64,000 nucleotides of DNA from Candidatus Melainabacteria bacterium (GTDB taxonomy: Bacteria; Cyanobacteriota; Vampirovibrionia; Obscuribacterales; Obscuribacteraceae). The stretch lies in the NCBI GenBank assembly GCA_003242885.1, contig QKMZ01000006.1, forward strand, positions 744,001-808,000, written 5' to 3'. The notes below the pieces were generated by a model, which saw nothing but the letters and a program-made list of their open reading frames with translations, made no database searches and had not been told where the DNA came from. Positions 44,224 to 53,208 of the stretch are shown one piece after another (position 1 is the stretch's first letter; each line of letters opens with the position of its first letter). Made by a program: the position numbers and the translations under genes.

Positions 44224-46794
44224 ATGGGCGGACAAGATTCAGTAGTCGGTCGTAACCAGCCAACATTGCTGGATGTCGCTAACAATGCCAAGGAAAGGCA
44301 AGCTGAAGACGCAAGCCTGGCGCTGGCACAAGCAGCAGGCATCGGCGGTGGTCCGCTCGCCTCCGACACAACCGCTGCACCAGAGTCGAAAATTTCCCGG
44401 TATGCGCAAGTCACTGCAGAGGGCGTAAAGAATCTACCTGCTGGTATCGGTCATTCACTTTGGCACAACGTCACTCATCCGATCGACACGTTGGAAATGG
44501 TGGCAAGTTCGGCGGCACTAGGGGCGGTGCTTAAAACAGGACTGCCTGAGAAAGGACCGGCTGGACTGATCGCCGGAACATTGATCGGTGGTTATTTTTT
44601 ATACACCTCAGCAGAGCCGATTACCAATGCCTATAAGAAAGCAGGCGAAGCAAAAACGATGGGCGACTTGCATGCCGCCGGTCGTCAACTCGGCGATGCT
44701 AGCGGTGAGTTTATCGTCAACACGGGCATTGCTGTTGGTGGTTATCGTCTTGGAGCAGGTGCAACAAATCGCGTGTTGATGGGCGAGCGCTTCGACGGAT
44801 TTATGGAAGCGAAGCATAATTTTTGGACTGGTGTAGATTCCAAACTCAGCACTAAATGGAATGCATGGAAAGGGAATGTTCCGGTTGTCGGTGACAGCTT
44901 GCCTACTGCCAACACTGTAAGCCTTCAACCGAAGATAAACATCGTTGGCGATCGCTCGCAGTTGCTTTTCACCGAACGCACGCCAGCAAAAGGAAGTGTC
45001 TTAGGTGAAGTGGATCCTGCACAAAAAATTGATGTGTCTGTTTCCGCAATGACAAAGGGCTCATCTTTTTTGATGGATCGGCATATCAACAGAATTTCTC
45101 GCGGCTCGACTCCTTTGACTGATGCTCAGATTGAGGCGAAGTTTGGTGCTAAACCAGAATCGGTTGAAGCCATTAAAAAAATGGCTGCCGAGCATAATTT
45201 GGAAGTGAAGAACATCAACACAGTAACCGGTCGAATGGTGCTGAGTGGTGACGTCGCCTCAATGGAGCAAGCTTTCGGTACCAAACTTCAAATGATGGAG
45301 CACGAAAGCGGACTTCTATTTAGAGGGCGAACAGGTTCTCTTTCAGTCCCGAATGAGTACGCACCACATATTCGCAGCGTACTTGGGCTAGATAACAGAC
45401 CGCAATTTCACACCAATTATGTTCGCTTGAATCCAATCAATGAAAATGGACATGGCATTATTTCATCCGGAACTGCAGCTGAAGCCGGCGGCGAGGTGGT
45501 TTCCAAACCAGGGACTGCAACAAAGCCCGGTCAACCTAGCGGTTTTATTCCCCACGAAGTTATCGAGATGGGTAAGGATGTTGCTAAGGCGCCTGAGTCA
45601 AGACCGGTAACGCCCCAAGAGATTATGCAAGCTTACAATGCACCAGAAGGTTTTACCGGAGAAGGCATGACTACTGGTTTTCTTTCTCTTGGTGGAACTT
45701 TGCCCAAGGGCTGGGAGGCTTATCTCAAATCAAAAGGCATCGATCCCAGCACCGTAAAAATCAGGACGACAAGTGATGTTCCTCTGGAGTCAGATCCTAA
45801 GGGAGCAAACGGTGAGAATGCGCTCGATCTTTTCATTCACAAAGAACCTTTGCCCAAAGCCGAAACGGTAATGATTACTGCCGAGAATAATGATGCAGGC
45901 ATGCCGATTGGTATCTTGCGCGCGGCTTTTCCGAACCCTGGCGAAAAGCAAGTTTCGCACTTCAGCATTAGTTGGGGCATGTCGGAAGATGCTTGGACGC
46001 GCCAAGCTTTGAAATCTACTGAAGACGCTGCCAGACGAGCTGCATTGAAGGGCACCACTGTGACAGTTGCTGCTGGCGATGACGGTGCAGGCGATAGATC
46101 ACCAACGAGAAAGCAACAAGTAGATGTACCTGCCGGACTTGCCAATGTAACCGCAGCCGGTGGCACACGACTTTGGCTCAATGCAGATGGTTCGTGGGCT
46201 AAGGAAGAGGTTTGGCGCGGTAGCGGTGCTACTGGTGGCGGGCGCTCAATGAAGACTCCCAGACCAGAGTATCAAAATGGTTTGAATTTGCCTTCCAATC
46301 TGAATGGATCAAAATTCGACGGTAGAGGTGTGCCGGACGCTTCTGCTGTCGCGGATCCAAGATCTGGTATTTTGACCTACACCGATTTCGGTGTTGATGC
46401 GATTGGTGGAACAAGTGCTTCTGCACCAGAACTCGCAGTTGTTGCCGCGATGATCTCTAAACAGACAGGCAAACCAACAGGTTTTTGGAATCCCGAGTTA
46501 TACAGGCTAGGAAAGGAAAAACCTAGTGTGTTTCGCGATGTGACTGTTGGGGATAATACCGATGGTGGTATCAAAGGTTATCCGGCTACGAAGGGCTGGG
46601 ATGCATCCACCGGATGGGGAACACCTCATATTCAAAACTATATAGATACACGAAACAGTCTGTTTAACCAAACGCCGCGCGCTAGATCTTTTAGCGCAAT
46701 GAGACAAGACTTGGTGAACAATAATACCGGCTTACCCTTCTGGGTTGTGCCGTATCAATCCGGTTCGGTGACTACAACTGATTCCAACAGATAA
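44224..46794 (+). CDS. Sedolisin-family (S53) serine-carboxyl peptidase with N-terminal extension
   Basis: An 856-residue protein; ATG 44224 follows GAGG. Residues 1-260 are a family-unrelated extension with a Gly/Ala-rich, partly membrane-like stretch (AALGAVLKTGLPEKGPAGLIAGTLIGGYFL). Residues 275-400 form the pro-kumamolisin activation domain (LTDAQIEAKFGAKPESVEAIKKMAAEHNLEV...GDVASMEQAFGTKLQ). The catalytic domain keeps E531 and D535 (ENALD), the oxyanion Asp D619 (AAGDDGAGD) and the nucleophile S731 (GGTSASAPE), plus the calcium-site RDVTVGDN...GWDASTGWGTP. These acid-active proteases are usually secreted, yet no signal peptide is visible. The frame extends upstream to 43840 across the divergent gene, which is not credible as coding. 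Confidence 0.92.
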   Translation: MGGQDSVVGRNQPTLLDVANNAKERQAEDASLALAQAAGIGGGPLASDTTAAPESKISRYAQVTAEGVKNLPAGIGHSLWHNVTHPIDTLEMVASSAALGAVLKTGLPEKGPAGLIAGTLIGGYFLYTSAEPITNAYKKAGEAKTMGDLHAAGRQLGDASGEFIVNTGIAVGGYRLGAGATNRVLMGERFDGFMEAKHNFWTGVDSKLSTKWNAWKGNVPVVGDSLPTANTVSLQPKINIVGDRSQLLFTERTPAKGSVLGEVDPAQKIDVSVSAMTKGSSFLMDRHINRISRGSTPLTDAQIEAKFGAKPESVEAIKKMAAEHNLEVKNINTVTGRMVLSGDVASMEQAFGTKLQMMEHESGLLFRGRTGSLSVPNEYAPHIRSVLGLDNRPQFHTNYVRLNPINENGHGIISSGTAAEAGGEVVSKPGTATKPGQPSGFIPHEVIEMGKDVAKAPESRPVTPQEIMQAYNAPEGFTGEGMTTGFLSLGGTLPKGWEAYLKSKGIDPSTVKIRTTSDVPLESDPKGANGENALDLFIHKEPLPKAETVMITAENNDAGMPIGILRAAFPNPGEKQVSHFSISWGMSEDAWTRQALKSTEDAARRAALKGTTVTVAAGDDGAGDRSPTRKQQVDVPAGLANVTAAGGTRLWLNADGSWAKEEVWRGSGATGGGRSMKTPRPEYQNGLNLPSNLNGSKFDGRGVPDASAVADPRSGILTYTDFGVDAIGGTSASAPELAVVAAMISKQTGKPTGFWNPELYRLGKEKPSVFRDVTVGDNTDGGIKGYPATKGWDASTGWGTPHIQNYIDTRNSLFNQTPRARSFSAMRQDLVNNNTGLPFWVVPYQSGSVTTTDSNR

Positions 46795-46992
46795 TCAACT
46801 TTATTGTGAGGCCAAGTACCCTTTTGGGAATCTAGTGTAGATTTCGCTTGCAGTCGCGGATATCTGGTTTGTATATGGGGCTGTGGCATCAGCTAGTTTT
46901 TCTGTAGCTAATTGCTATATGCTGTTTTTTACGCAAAATTAGTGGCGTAATTTTCACGGAACGCGCACTGTCTCTAGGTTACAATCTCCTGC

Positions 46993-47577
46993 ATGAATAC
47001 TGAGAAGCCGCCCAGACGTTTGGATGAAAGAGAAGAGTACGCTCGAAGCGATGCTCTGAAATCAATTCGGTTGCCGCCACCCGAGCCGTTTCGCACATAT
47101 GCCTCTCGTTTGAAAGATGCATTGGCACGTGACGATAAGAAGGAAGTCCAAAACGTTTGCAAACTGTTGATTGACGAACTCAGCCTCGCGTATGAAGTTG
47201 AGAAGCCGACCGTGAAAATCCTCAGCGTGCGACCTCGCGAAGAGGGGAAAGATTGGGTTTTCGAAACGTTTGGAGACTACGACCCAGAGACACTACGGAT
47301 CAGGTTGTGGATGCGAACCGCAGTACAAAAGAAACCAACTTCCTATGGTGTTTTGCTAAGCACTTTGTGTCATGAGTTTTGCCACCATCTAGACATGGTG
47401 CAACTTGATTTCCCAAATACCTTTCATACGCGCGGCTTTTACGATCGAGTCGGTCTCTTGTACCATCACATACAAAACACTCCGGTTCGGCAAATCATCT
47501 GGCAGGAGCATAAGGATGGTTCGCACAGCATCGATTGGGGTCGCACAATGAAGGGTTCGCCAAAAGCATTGGTGTAG
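46993..47577 (+). CDS. Putative zinc metallopeptidase-like protein (HExxH)
   Basis: A 194-residue soluble protein. The zinc motif HEFCH (H127, E128, H131) is followed by HLDM and, 14 residues later, FHTRGFYDRVGLLYHHI, which supplies a possible third ligand and resembles SprT-like domains. The N-terminal half is helical and charged. No signal peptide. It could be a cytoplasmic protease or a structural zinc protein. The ribosome-binding site is weak (AATCTCCTGC upstream), but the frame is well supported by the motif order. Confidence 0.7.
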   Translation: MNTEKPPRRLDEREEYARSDALKSIRLPPPEPFRTYASRLKDALARDDKKEVQNVCKLLIDELSLAYEVEKPTVKILSVRPREEGKDWVFETFGDYDPETLRIRLWMRTAVQKKPTSYGVLLSTLCHEFCHHLDMVQLDFPNTFHTRGFYDRVGLLYHHIQNTPVRQIIWQEHKDGSHSIDWGRTMKGSPKALV

Positions 47578-47671
47578 GAAAGCGTGGTGACGCAGAGCTC
47601 GTGGGATCGCACAGCCTGTGGGATCCAATTGCATGCGACTAGATTTCGAGGGCCCGTCCGTTTGTGAATTT

Positions 47672-47759
47672 CCACGTCGAAAGACGATGATTGTGACGTG
47701 GGTTGCAATCATCGCCTTTCATTGACCGATATTGCGCAGGCGGCCGAAGCCGCTTGTGC
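47672..47759. other. Structured intergenic region: interleaved stems and a stable hairpin
   Basis: CCACGTC (47672-47678) pairs with GACGTGG (47695-47701), while CGATGATTG (47685-47693) pairs with CAATCATCG (47706-47714). The two stems interleave, as in a pseudoknot or alternative folds. An 11-bp stem with loop CGAA (TTCG on the minus strand) follows at 47734-47759. The region lies between convergent genes and carries no T-run, so it is not a plain terminator. Confidence 0.5.
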
Positions 47760-47845
47760 TCTATCGCATCACTTATATTTATCGTAGTGGAAGCGTACGC
47801 ACTTCCCTGCCAGGCAGCCGCATGCGGCTCCCCTACGGGTTGAGT

Positions 47846-48151
47846 TTACTCAGCAGTCGACGGTGCTGGAGCTTCAGGGGCCGGTGCTGCAGGTTCTGGG
47901 GCAGGCGCCGGAGCCGGCGTCGGAACTAACACTGGTTTTTCTACCGGTACTGTGTGTGTAGTAGCGGTATCAGTGGTCGTATTGCGTTCAATCACAGTCG
48001 AAGTTCCACCGTTGCTGAAGGCGTAGATACCATAACCGATGGCTGCAACGAGAGCGATACCGAGAATTGTTCCGACGATTGCGCTGCCGGAGCTGTCTGT
48101 CTCAACGGTAGTGGTGGTGGGTGGCGACGGAGGTGTAATAATCGTTGTCAT
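47846..48151 (-). CDS. Small single-span membrane protein with Pro/Ala tail
   Basis: A 101-residue protein; ATG 48151 has AGGAG upstream. The N-terminal 22 residues are Thr/Pro-rich. One membrane helix follows (SAIVGTILGIALVAAIGYGIYAF), then a Thr-rich stretch and a Pro/Ala/Glu tail (VLVPTPAPAPAPEPAAPAPEAPAPSTAE). The tail resembles spacer regions that cross the cell wall or periplasm. No known family is recognised. The 230-bp leader is long and GC-rich. Confidence 0.7.
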   Translation of the reverse strand: MTTIITPPSPPTTTTVETDSSGSAIVGTILGIALVAAIGYGIYAFSNGGTSTVIERNTTTDTATTHTVPVEKPVLVPTPAPAPAPEPAAPAPEAPAPSTAE

Positions 48152-48383
48152 AAAAATTCTCCTAGTCCCGCGGGGGGGTTGTGTCCTCAATCTAGTAACC
48201 GTTCACGGGCTTAGCCCCTTCGGCGATCGGTCTGAAAGTGAAGACTGAGCCCCCCCTGAAGAGTTCCAACCTGTTTCATTCCCTTAAAACTTCAGACTTT
48301 GGGAACCCTGAAAAGGCTCTCTCCAACAGCACTCATGCAGAATTCAATTACTTATATATGTAGAGAAGTGAAAAACGCCTTTG

Positions 48384-49268
48384 TTAAATAGGCGATCCGC
48401 GGCGTGGAACAGCGGCAGTTTTCTTGAATAAGTTCGGTGCTTTTAGACGAGAGCACATTGCTTCAAAAGAAGCTGTTTGACCTCTCCATTCGAGTTCGTC
48501 GATTTTGTCGAAAACTGGAGCATCCGTTCTTAATGTCGCCAGTTTCCTAAATAGCAATGCTTCATCCCATGAACCGTAGAGCGTAGTGGCGAGTTTTGCG
48601 CTGCCTCGAATTGAAGCATTCCACTCTTTTGGATCTTTCGGAATATCCTCTAAATGCGGGTAAATAGACAATACTGATGCCGCACCTTTGGCTCCCCAGC
48701 CTGGCAGTCCAGGATAACCATCAGAGGTGTCTCCAACCAACGCGAGATAATCAGGAATCGATTCTGCCCTGACACCAAATTTAGTGACAACTCCCTGGGC
48801 GTTCCTTATCTCATTTTTTCTGCGGTCGAGCTGTACTATCTTATCTCCGACTACACATTGGCTAAGATCTTTATCCGGTGTACAGATTATTACTGTGTCA
48901 ACGCTCTTCTCTTTTGCAGCTTTCACTGCAGCCGCAGCAAGAGCGTCATCTGCTTCAAATTCAACCATTGCCCATACCAAAACTCCCATCGAGCCTAGTG
49001 CTTCTTCGAGCAGATTGAATTGAGACCACAGATCTTCTGGTATCCCTTCTCCGGTTTTATAGTGCGGATATAAGTCGTTTCTAAACGATTCAATTACATG
49101 GTCCGTCGCAACTCCAATGTGAGTTACACCTTTTTCTAAAAGGGACAGAATCGAGTTGAGCACACCTCTGACTGCGCCGATTTCATTACCGTCTGCATCT
49201 GTTGCACCGGGAACAGCATAATAGTGCCTAAATAGTTCGTAGGTGCCATCGACAAGATAGACGTCCAT
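48384..49268 (-). CDS. FEN-family 5'-3' exonuclease (PolA N-terminal/Xni-like)
   Basis: A 294-residue stand-alone flap-endonuclease-like protein. AAGGAATTCTCG precedes the ATG at 49268. Metal-binding acids are visible in YLVDGTYELFRHYYA, FEADDALAAAAVKAA and ICTPDKDLSQCV, and in DYLALVGDTSDGYPGLPGWGAKGAASVL, which also carries the helix-hairpin-helix DNA-binding region. It lacks polymerase domains. Such enzymes trim RNA primers or flaps, and here it would act beside or in place of the PolA 5' nuclease. Confidence 0.9.
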   Translation of the reverse strand: MDVYLVDGTYELFRHYYAVPGATDADGNEIGAVRGVLNSILSLLEKGVTHIGVATDHVIESFRNDLYPHYKTGEGIPEDLWSQFNLLEEALGSMGVLVWAMVEFEADDALAAAAVKAAKEKSVDTVIICTPDKDLSQCVVGDKIVQLDRRKNEIRNAQGVVTKFGVRAESIPDYLALVGDTSDGYPGLPGWGAKGAASVLSIYPHLEDIPKDPKEWNASIRGSAKLATTLYGSWDEALLFRKLATLRTDAPVFDKIDELEWRGQTASFEAMCSRLKAPNLFKKTAAVPRRGSPI

Positions 49269-49445
49269 CGAGAATTCCTTTTTTCGAAACCGACTATTTA
49301 TATAATGTCCGCGCGCTTACGGAAGCGCCGAAGCGATCTAGTGCCAAGCGGCCATTCGCCCAAGCGCCAAAGATACCATAGGGTTCTTTCCTCGTTTGCT
49401 TTTCAAGTGTACGGCTTTGTTGACATCTGGAAAGCGTTGCCAGCG

Positions 49446-49475
49446 TTGAAATTTCTTGGCTTTAGCCTGTAGTAT
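49446..49475 (+). promoter_or_regulatory. Candidate promoter for the DUF4239-hydrolase pair
   Basis: TTGAAA (49446-49451) and TAGTAT (49470-49475) are separated by 18 bp, about 55 bp before ATG 49531. Confidence 0.35.
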
Positions 49476-49530
49476 TGCGATTCACGCGCCACCGTATTTT
49501 GGACCGGACCGTAAAGGCAGGCTTCAAACC

Positions 49531-50376
49531 ATGAGCTCAATCACTGATTGTTTATTGATTGTTGGACTGACAACGGTACTTTCAGTCGCCGGACTCTTAC
49601 TTGTGCGCAAGAAATTCTCCCGCGAACAATTCGAATCTTGTCACGAAGTCGGCGGCTTTTTGCTTTCGGTGGTCGGGACTTTATATGCGATTTTGGTGGG
49701 ATTGATTGTCGTCAATTCGCAAGGAAAAGTTGATGCTGCCAGTCAAATGGCCGTCTCCGAAGCGAACATGCTCTCGAATATTTATCACCTCTCCAACACA
49801 TTCAAGGAGCCGACAAGAAGCAAGATTCATAAGCATATTTATGATTACGCTGTAGCAGCCGTCAGTCAGGACTGGTCGCATGTAGAAGAAGGATTGGAGA
49901 AGGAGGCGACTATACCTCCGTATCAAGCGCTCTGGAAAGAAGTCACTCATTACGTTCCGCATGAGGACAATGAATCTCAATGCTACGCGACCATGTTGGG
50001 AAATATGCAAGAGCTTTCCGAAGCACGCAAATACAGAATGGTTGCTGCTAGAGGTGGACTTTCTCCTGTGCTTTGGTCGGTACTCATCGCTGGTGGGGCG
50101 ATGATCGTTCTATTCACTTATTTTTTCTACGTTCAGAGTTTGCTTGCTCAAACAATCATGACTATTTTTGTTGCAGTCTTTCTTTCGCTGAATGTTTATC
50201 TAATCTACATTTGCCAAAATCCATATCGCCCAGAGCTTGGTGCGAAAGAAGCAGGATTTGGATTTAGTTTTACACCTAATTGGTTTAAAGACCGGCCGAA
50301 TGTTCCACACCTAGAATCAAATGTTCCAGAGAAGAGCGAGAAGAAGGCAATCGAGACCACGGAAGTGAAACAGTGA
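49531..50376 (+). CDS. DUF4239 (bestrophin-like) membrane protein
   Basis: A 281-residue membrane protein beginning MSSITDCLLIVGLTTVLSVAGLLLV. It has two N-terminal helices (about 5-25 and 40-62) and two C-terminal helices (about 188-235), separated by a helical soluble region. EVGGFLLSVVGTLYAILVGLIVV and the AR.YR...A..GGL...LW motif are typical of DUF4239. Relation to bestrophin channels is suggested only by the general layout. The stop overlaps the GTG start of the following hydrolase at GTGA, so the two are translationally coupled. Confidence 0.82.
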   Translation: MSSITDCLLIVGLTTVLSVAGLLLVRKKFSREQFESCHEVGGFLLSVVGTLYAILVGLIVVNSQGKVDAASQMAVSEANMLSNIYHLSNTFKEPTRSKIHKHIYDYAVAAVSQDWSHVEEGLEKEATIPPYQALWKEVTHYVPHEDNESQCYATMLGNMQELSEARKYRMVAARGGLSPVLWSVLIAGGAMIVLFTYFFYVQSLLAQTIMTIFVAVFLSLNVYLIYICQNPYRPELGAKEAGFGFSFTPNWFKDRPNVPHLESNVPEKSEKKAIETTEVKQ

Positions 50377-51584
50377 AATCAAAATTCTACGCAGCATCGT
50401 TGGTAGTGTCGCTAACTATGGGGTTGGCTCCGGCTTTTGCTCAGCCAATGAGCCCACCTGGCGGAGGCAATCCGTTTCCTCCAGGACAGCCAGACGGCGT
50501 AGCTACTCCCCAGTACGCTGCGCCAGTTGAGCCCGATTTGCAAGACCGATTGCAGAAGGTCGATGCGATGGTGGCGGATCGCATGCAAGCCTTAAACATG
50601 CCTGCTTATTGTCTGGTGATAATCAAAAATGGGAAAGTGGTTTTTCAAAAGCCATATGGCTATTCGAATATCGAAACAAAAGAGCCGACCACAAATGACA
50701 CCATATTCGGTCTCGCCTCGCTCACCAAAACATTCACTTCTCTTACGCTTCTCTCGCTTGTAGATAAAGGACTGGTGGGATTGGACGATCCACTCTCAAA
50801 ATACATAGATGGGTTGACCAATGATTACAAACCACTGACTATCAGGCAGCTCGCATCGATGACTGCTGGCGTTCCATCGAAAGTATCGCAGGAAGTCGAC
50901 TGGCGAAATCAGCTGGATATTCTGGATCACACACCGCTAGTTTCAGCACCTGGTTCTGCATATCTTTACTCGAATTTCAGCTATAGATTGCTCGGATCTG
51001 TGATTGAAAAGGTCACTGGACAGCCCTATCTTCAAGTTGTTGAGTCAACTATTTGTGCGCCTTTGAACATGAAGAGCACAGGCACGGTCACGCTTTTGCG
51101 TCCGACAGGAAGAGTCGCGCAGGCCTATGGTGACAACATGGGGCAGGGACCACTCCGCCCCATTGAGTACAAAAGTCCGGCGATTGCATTTTCGGCAGGG
51201 ATGCTAGCCACCACATCGAATGATTTAATTAAATACGTAACTGCATTGATGTCCCATCAAATCATCTCGCCGGCGGGCTATAAAACAATGTGGGATTACC
51301 GCCCTCCGTTAACCACTGGACAGCCGTCAAAATGGGCATTTGGTTGGGCGAAGGCCTACAACAAAAACATGAATGCGATGACACTTTCTATGAATGGTGG
51401 CACACCTGGAATTGCATCGACAATAATTATTTTGCCTGAGTCCAATTCAGCCGTGATCGCGCTTTGCAATCTTCGCAAGCCGCCGGTTTATCAAGTCGCA
51501 CGAACAGCTGCTGCAATAGCCTTTGGAAGTGGCACACAGCCGGCCGGAGACGAAGAGGAGCATCCCGGACAGGGCGCTGACTAA
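50373..51584 (+). CDS. Exported serine hydrolase (beta-lactamase class C/PBP-like)
   Basis: A 403-residue protein starting at GTG 50373, overlapping the previous stop. The signal peptide is (M)KSKFYAASLVVSLTMGLAPAFA|QP. The active-site set is S116-LT-K119 (GLASLTKTF), Y199-S-N201 (LYSNFSY) and NGGTPG near the C-terminus in place of KTG. This fits class C beta-lactamase-fold esterases and DD-peptidases in general, and resistance cannot be concluded. Coupling with the DUF4239 membrane protein suggests a joint envelope role. Confidence 0.9.
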   Translation: MKSKFYAASLVVSLTMGLAPAFAQPMSPPGGGNPFPPGQPDGVATPQYAAPVEPDLQDRLQKVDAMVADRMQALNMPAYCLVIIKNGKVVFQKPYGYSNIETKEPTTNDTIFGLASLTKTFTSLTLLSLVDKGLVGLDDPLSKYIDGLTNDYKPLTIRQLASMTAGVPSKVSQEVDWRNQLDILDHTPLVSAPGSAYLYSNFSYRLLGSVIEKVTGQPYLQVVESTICAPLNMKSTGTVTLLRPTGRVAQAYGDNMGQGPLRPIEYKSPAIAFSAGMLATTSNDLIKYVTALMSHQIISPAGYKTMWDYRPPLTTGQPSKWAFGWAKAYNKNMNAMTLSMNGGTPGIASTIIILPESNSAVIALCNLRKPPVYQVARTAAAIAFGSGTQPAGDEEEHPGQGAD

Positions 51585-51672
51585 ATTCACAGCAAAGCGG
51601 TTGTTCCAAGTCGGCGCAGACTGCGACTATAGTTTGACCGCGGCTCAAGCTATCGTCAGATCCTTGCTCACG

Positions 51673-52134
51673 CTATGGTCTTTTGTGCTCGCGGCAAATG
51701 TGAAAGTAACCGCGTGTGAATGGCTCGAATTGAAGATTTTCATCGAGCGACACATCAAGGTAAGCGACCAGCTTTTTCAACGCGTCTTCTCCTGCATGAT
51801 TGCAGAGCGATAGTCCATTGCTTACAGAAGAACCTTCGTAGCTGCAAAGGTCACCGATACGGTTCGCTTCGATGTAAACAAAAACTGTGTTCGGAAATTT
51901 CTCGCTGAAAGAAAGCAGATCTGCCTTCATCGATTTTGCGATGCGCTGGTGTTCTTCTTCCTGCGCAGCATTGAATACAAGCGGATAGCAACGGTCTGCA
52001 CCAGGGTCGGCGATACCGAGACCTTGGAAAGGCTTGTCAATGGTGCGAGTCAGGCAACCTCTCCACTTGCGGCGCGCCGCGTCGAGTATTGCGGGATCAC
52101 CCTTTGCAAAGATAGCTGTGCAATGGTAGGTCAT
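51673..52134 (-). CDS. Hypothetical 153-residue protein
   Basis: Starts MTYHCTAIFAKGDPAILDAARRKWRG at ATG 52134. An upstream in-frame start at 52194 is less likely. The fold looks alpha/beta (FPNTVFVYIEANRIGDLCSYEGSSVSNG), and the protein has no signal peptide or membrane helix. There are several Cys and His residues but no recognised metal motif. It is divergent from the alpha/beta hydrolase gene. I do not recognise a family. Confidence 0.65.
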   Translation of the reverse strand: MTYHCTAIFAKGDPAILDAARRKWRGCLTRTIDKPFQGLGIADPGADRCYPLVFNAAQEEEHQRIAKSMKADLLSFSEKFPNTVFVYIEANRIGDLCSYEGSSVSNGLSLCNHAGEDALKKLVAYLDVSLDENLQFEPFTRGYFHICREHKRP

Positions 52135-52230
52135 GGGGCAATTATGCCAGAGATGACAACTTTGACTATGCCAGGGAGTACTTGAGAAGCGCAAGGAAAA
52201 ATCGCGAAAACTCTGATATCATGCGCGCTT

Positions 52231-53064
52231 ATGAGCAATTCAGCTAAAACAGTAACAATTGAAGAACGTAAGACTGACAACGGCATTTTTTGTCGCCTGA
52301 CGTATACCTCGACGTCGCGAGAATATTTGGTTCTTGTAATGGGCTACGGTGGTAGCTTGAGAATTTGGCCCGCTAGTTTTGTCAACAGATTGGCGGAGAA
52401 ATTCAAGGTCGTTACGTATGATAATCGTGGCACCGGACTTAGTATCGTGCCGCAAATTCCTGAAGAATACACTGTTAAGGTAATGGCTGATGATTTGTTT
52501 GACGTAATTACTACTTTGGGAATCAAGTCACACCATTTACTTGGATACAGCATGGGCGGCTGCATGGCTTTGCAATATGCTCATGACCATCAGGAGTTTG
52601 TGAAATCTCTTTTCCTGATGTCCAGCACTGCTGGTGGTGCACTGTTTGCCAAGCCCGATAAAGCCGTTTCTACAGCACTCGCCAATCCCGAAGGTAAAAC
52701 GCTCTGGGATATTTATATGTCCACTTTCAGTTTGATGTACGCTCCAGAAGTTTTAGAGCGCTGCATGCCAACGATAAAGGCGATCTATGAATGTTTCAAA
52801 GATTGCCCTACCAGGCCGATTGCTCTCGCCGGTCACTCTAACGCCTTCAAAGGTTTTGATGGATCAAGTTATTTGGAAAAATTGAAAGTTCCCACTACCA
52901 TTCTTAGCGGAAAGAACGATCGTTTGATGCCGCTGCAAAACTCAGTGAATCTTGCAGATAAATTGCCGAATGCAAAGTTGGTCTTGCTCGATGATTGCGA
53001 ACACGGACCACACATTCAAAACGAAGATGAAGTCGTTGATTTGATTGTGACTACGGCTGTATAA
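52231..53064 (+). CDS. Alpha/beta hydrolase
   Basis: A 277-residue enzyme of the alpha/beta hydrolase fold. The oxyanion region LVMGYGGSLRIWP, the strand-turn VVTYDNRGTGLS, the nucleophile elbow LLGYSMGGCMAL (Ser in GYSMG), the acid in TILSGKNDRLMPL, and the His in DCEHGPHIQNE are all in order. It has no signal peptide. Close families include RsbQ-like and 3-oxoadipate enol-lactonase-like enzymes, and the substrate cannot be set. Confidence 0.9.
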   Translation: MSNSAKTVTIEERKTDNGIFCRLTYTSTSREYLVLVMGYGGSLRIWPASFVNRLAEKFKVVTYDNRGTGLSIVPQIPEEYTVKVMADDLFDVITTLGIKSHHLLGYSMGGCMALQYAHDHQEFVKSLFLMSSTAGGALFAKPDKAVSTALANPEGKTLWDIYMSTFSLMYAPEVLERCMPTIKAIYECFKDCPTRPIALAGHSNAFKGFDGSSYLEKLKVPTTILSGKNDRLMPLQNSVNLADKLPNAKLVLLDDCEHGPHIQNEDEVVDLIVTTAV

Positions 53065-53125
53065 CTTTAGAAACAAAGGTCTTCCACAAGGCAGACATGC
53101 TTGTGCAGGCTCGATGCCCAACCCG

Positions 53126-53194
53126 TCAAAATTCCGATGCCGGCGGGGCCGGCCTTGCCCCTTCAAAATGCCGATGCTGGCTGGAGTCCGGCAT
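53126..53194. repeat. Intergenic GC-rich repeat element
   Basis: Two imperfect direct copies of TCAAAAT(T/G)CCGATGC (53126-53140 and 53163-53177, 14 of 15 identical) flank GGGGC-CGGCCTT-GCCCC. The arms ATGCCGG (53137-53143) and CCGGCAT (53188-53194) can close the whole. It lies between convergent genes and could be a REP-like element or a terminator region. Confidence 0.5.
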
Positions 53195-53208
53195 TGGCCT
53201 CTTCTACC

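Noticed and set aside
48191..48383. Glycine-riboswitch-like core (CGCCGAAGGGGC with an upstream GGAGAGA on the minus strand)
   Set aside because: The conserved CTCTCAGGCAAAAGGACAGA part is missing and the downstream gene is a small membrane protein, so the match is too short.
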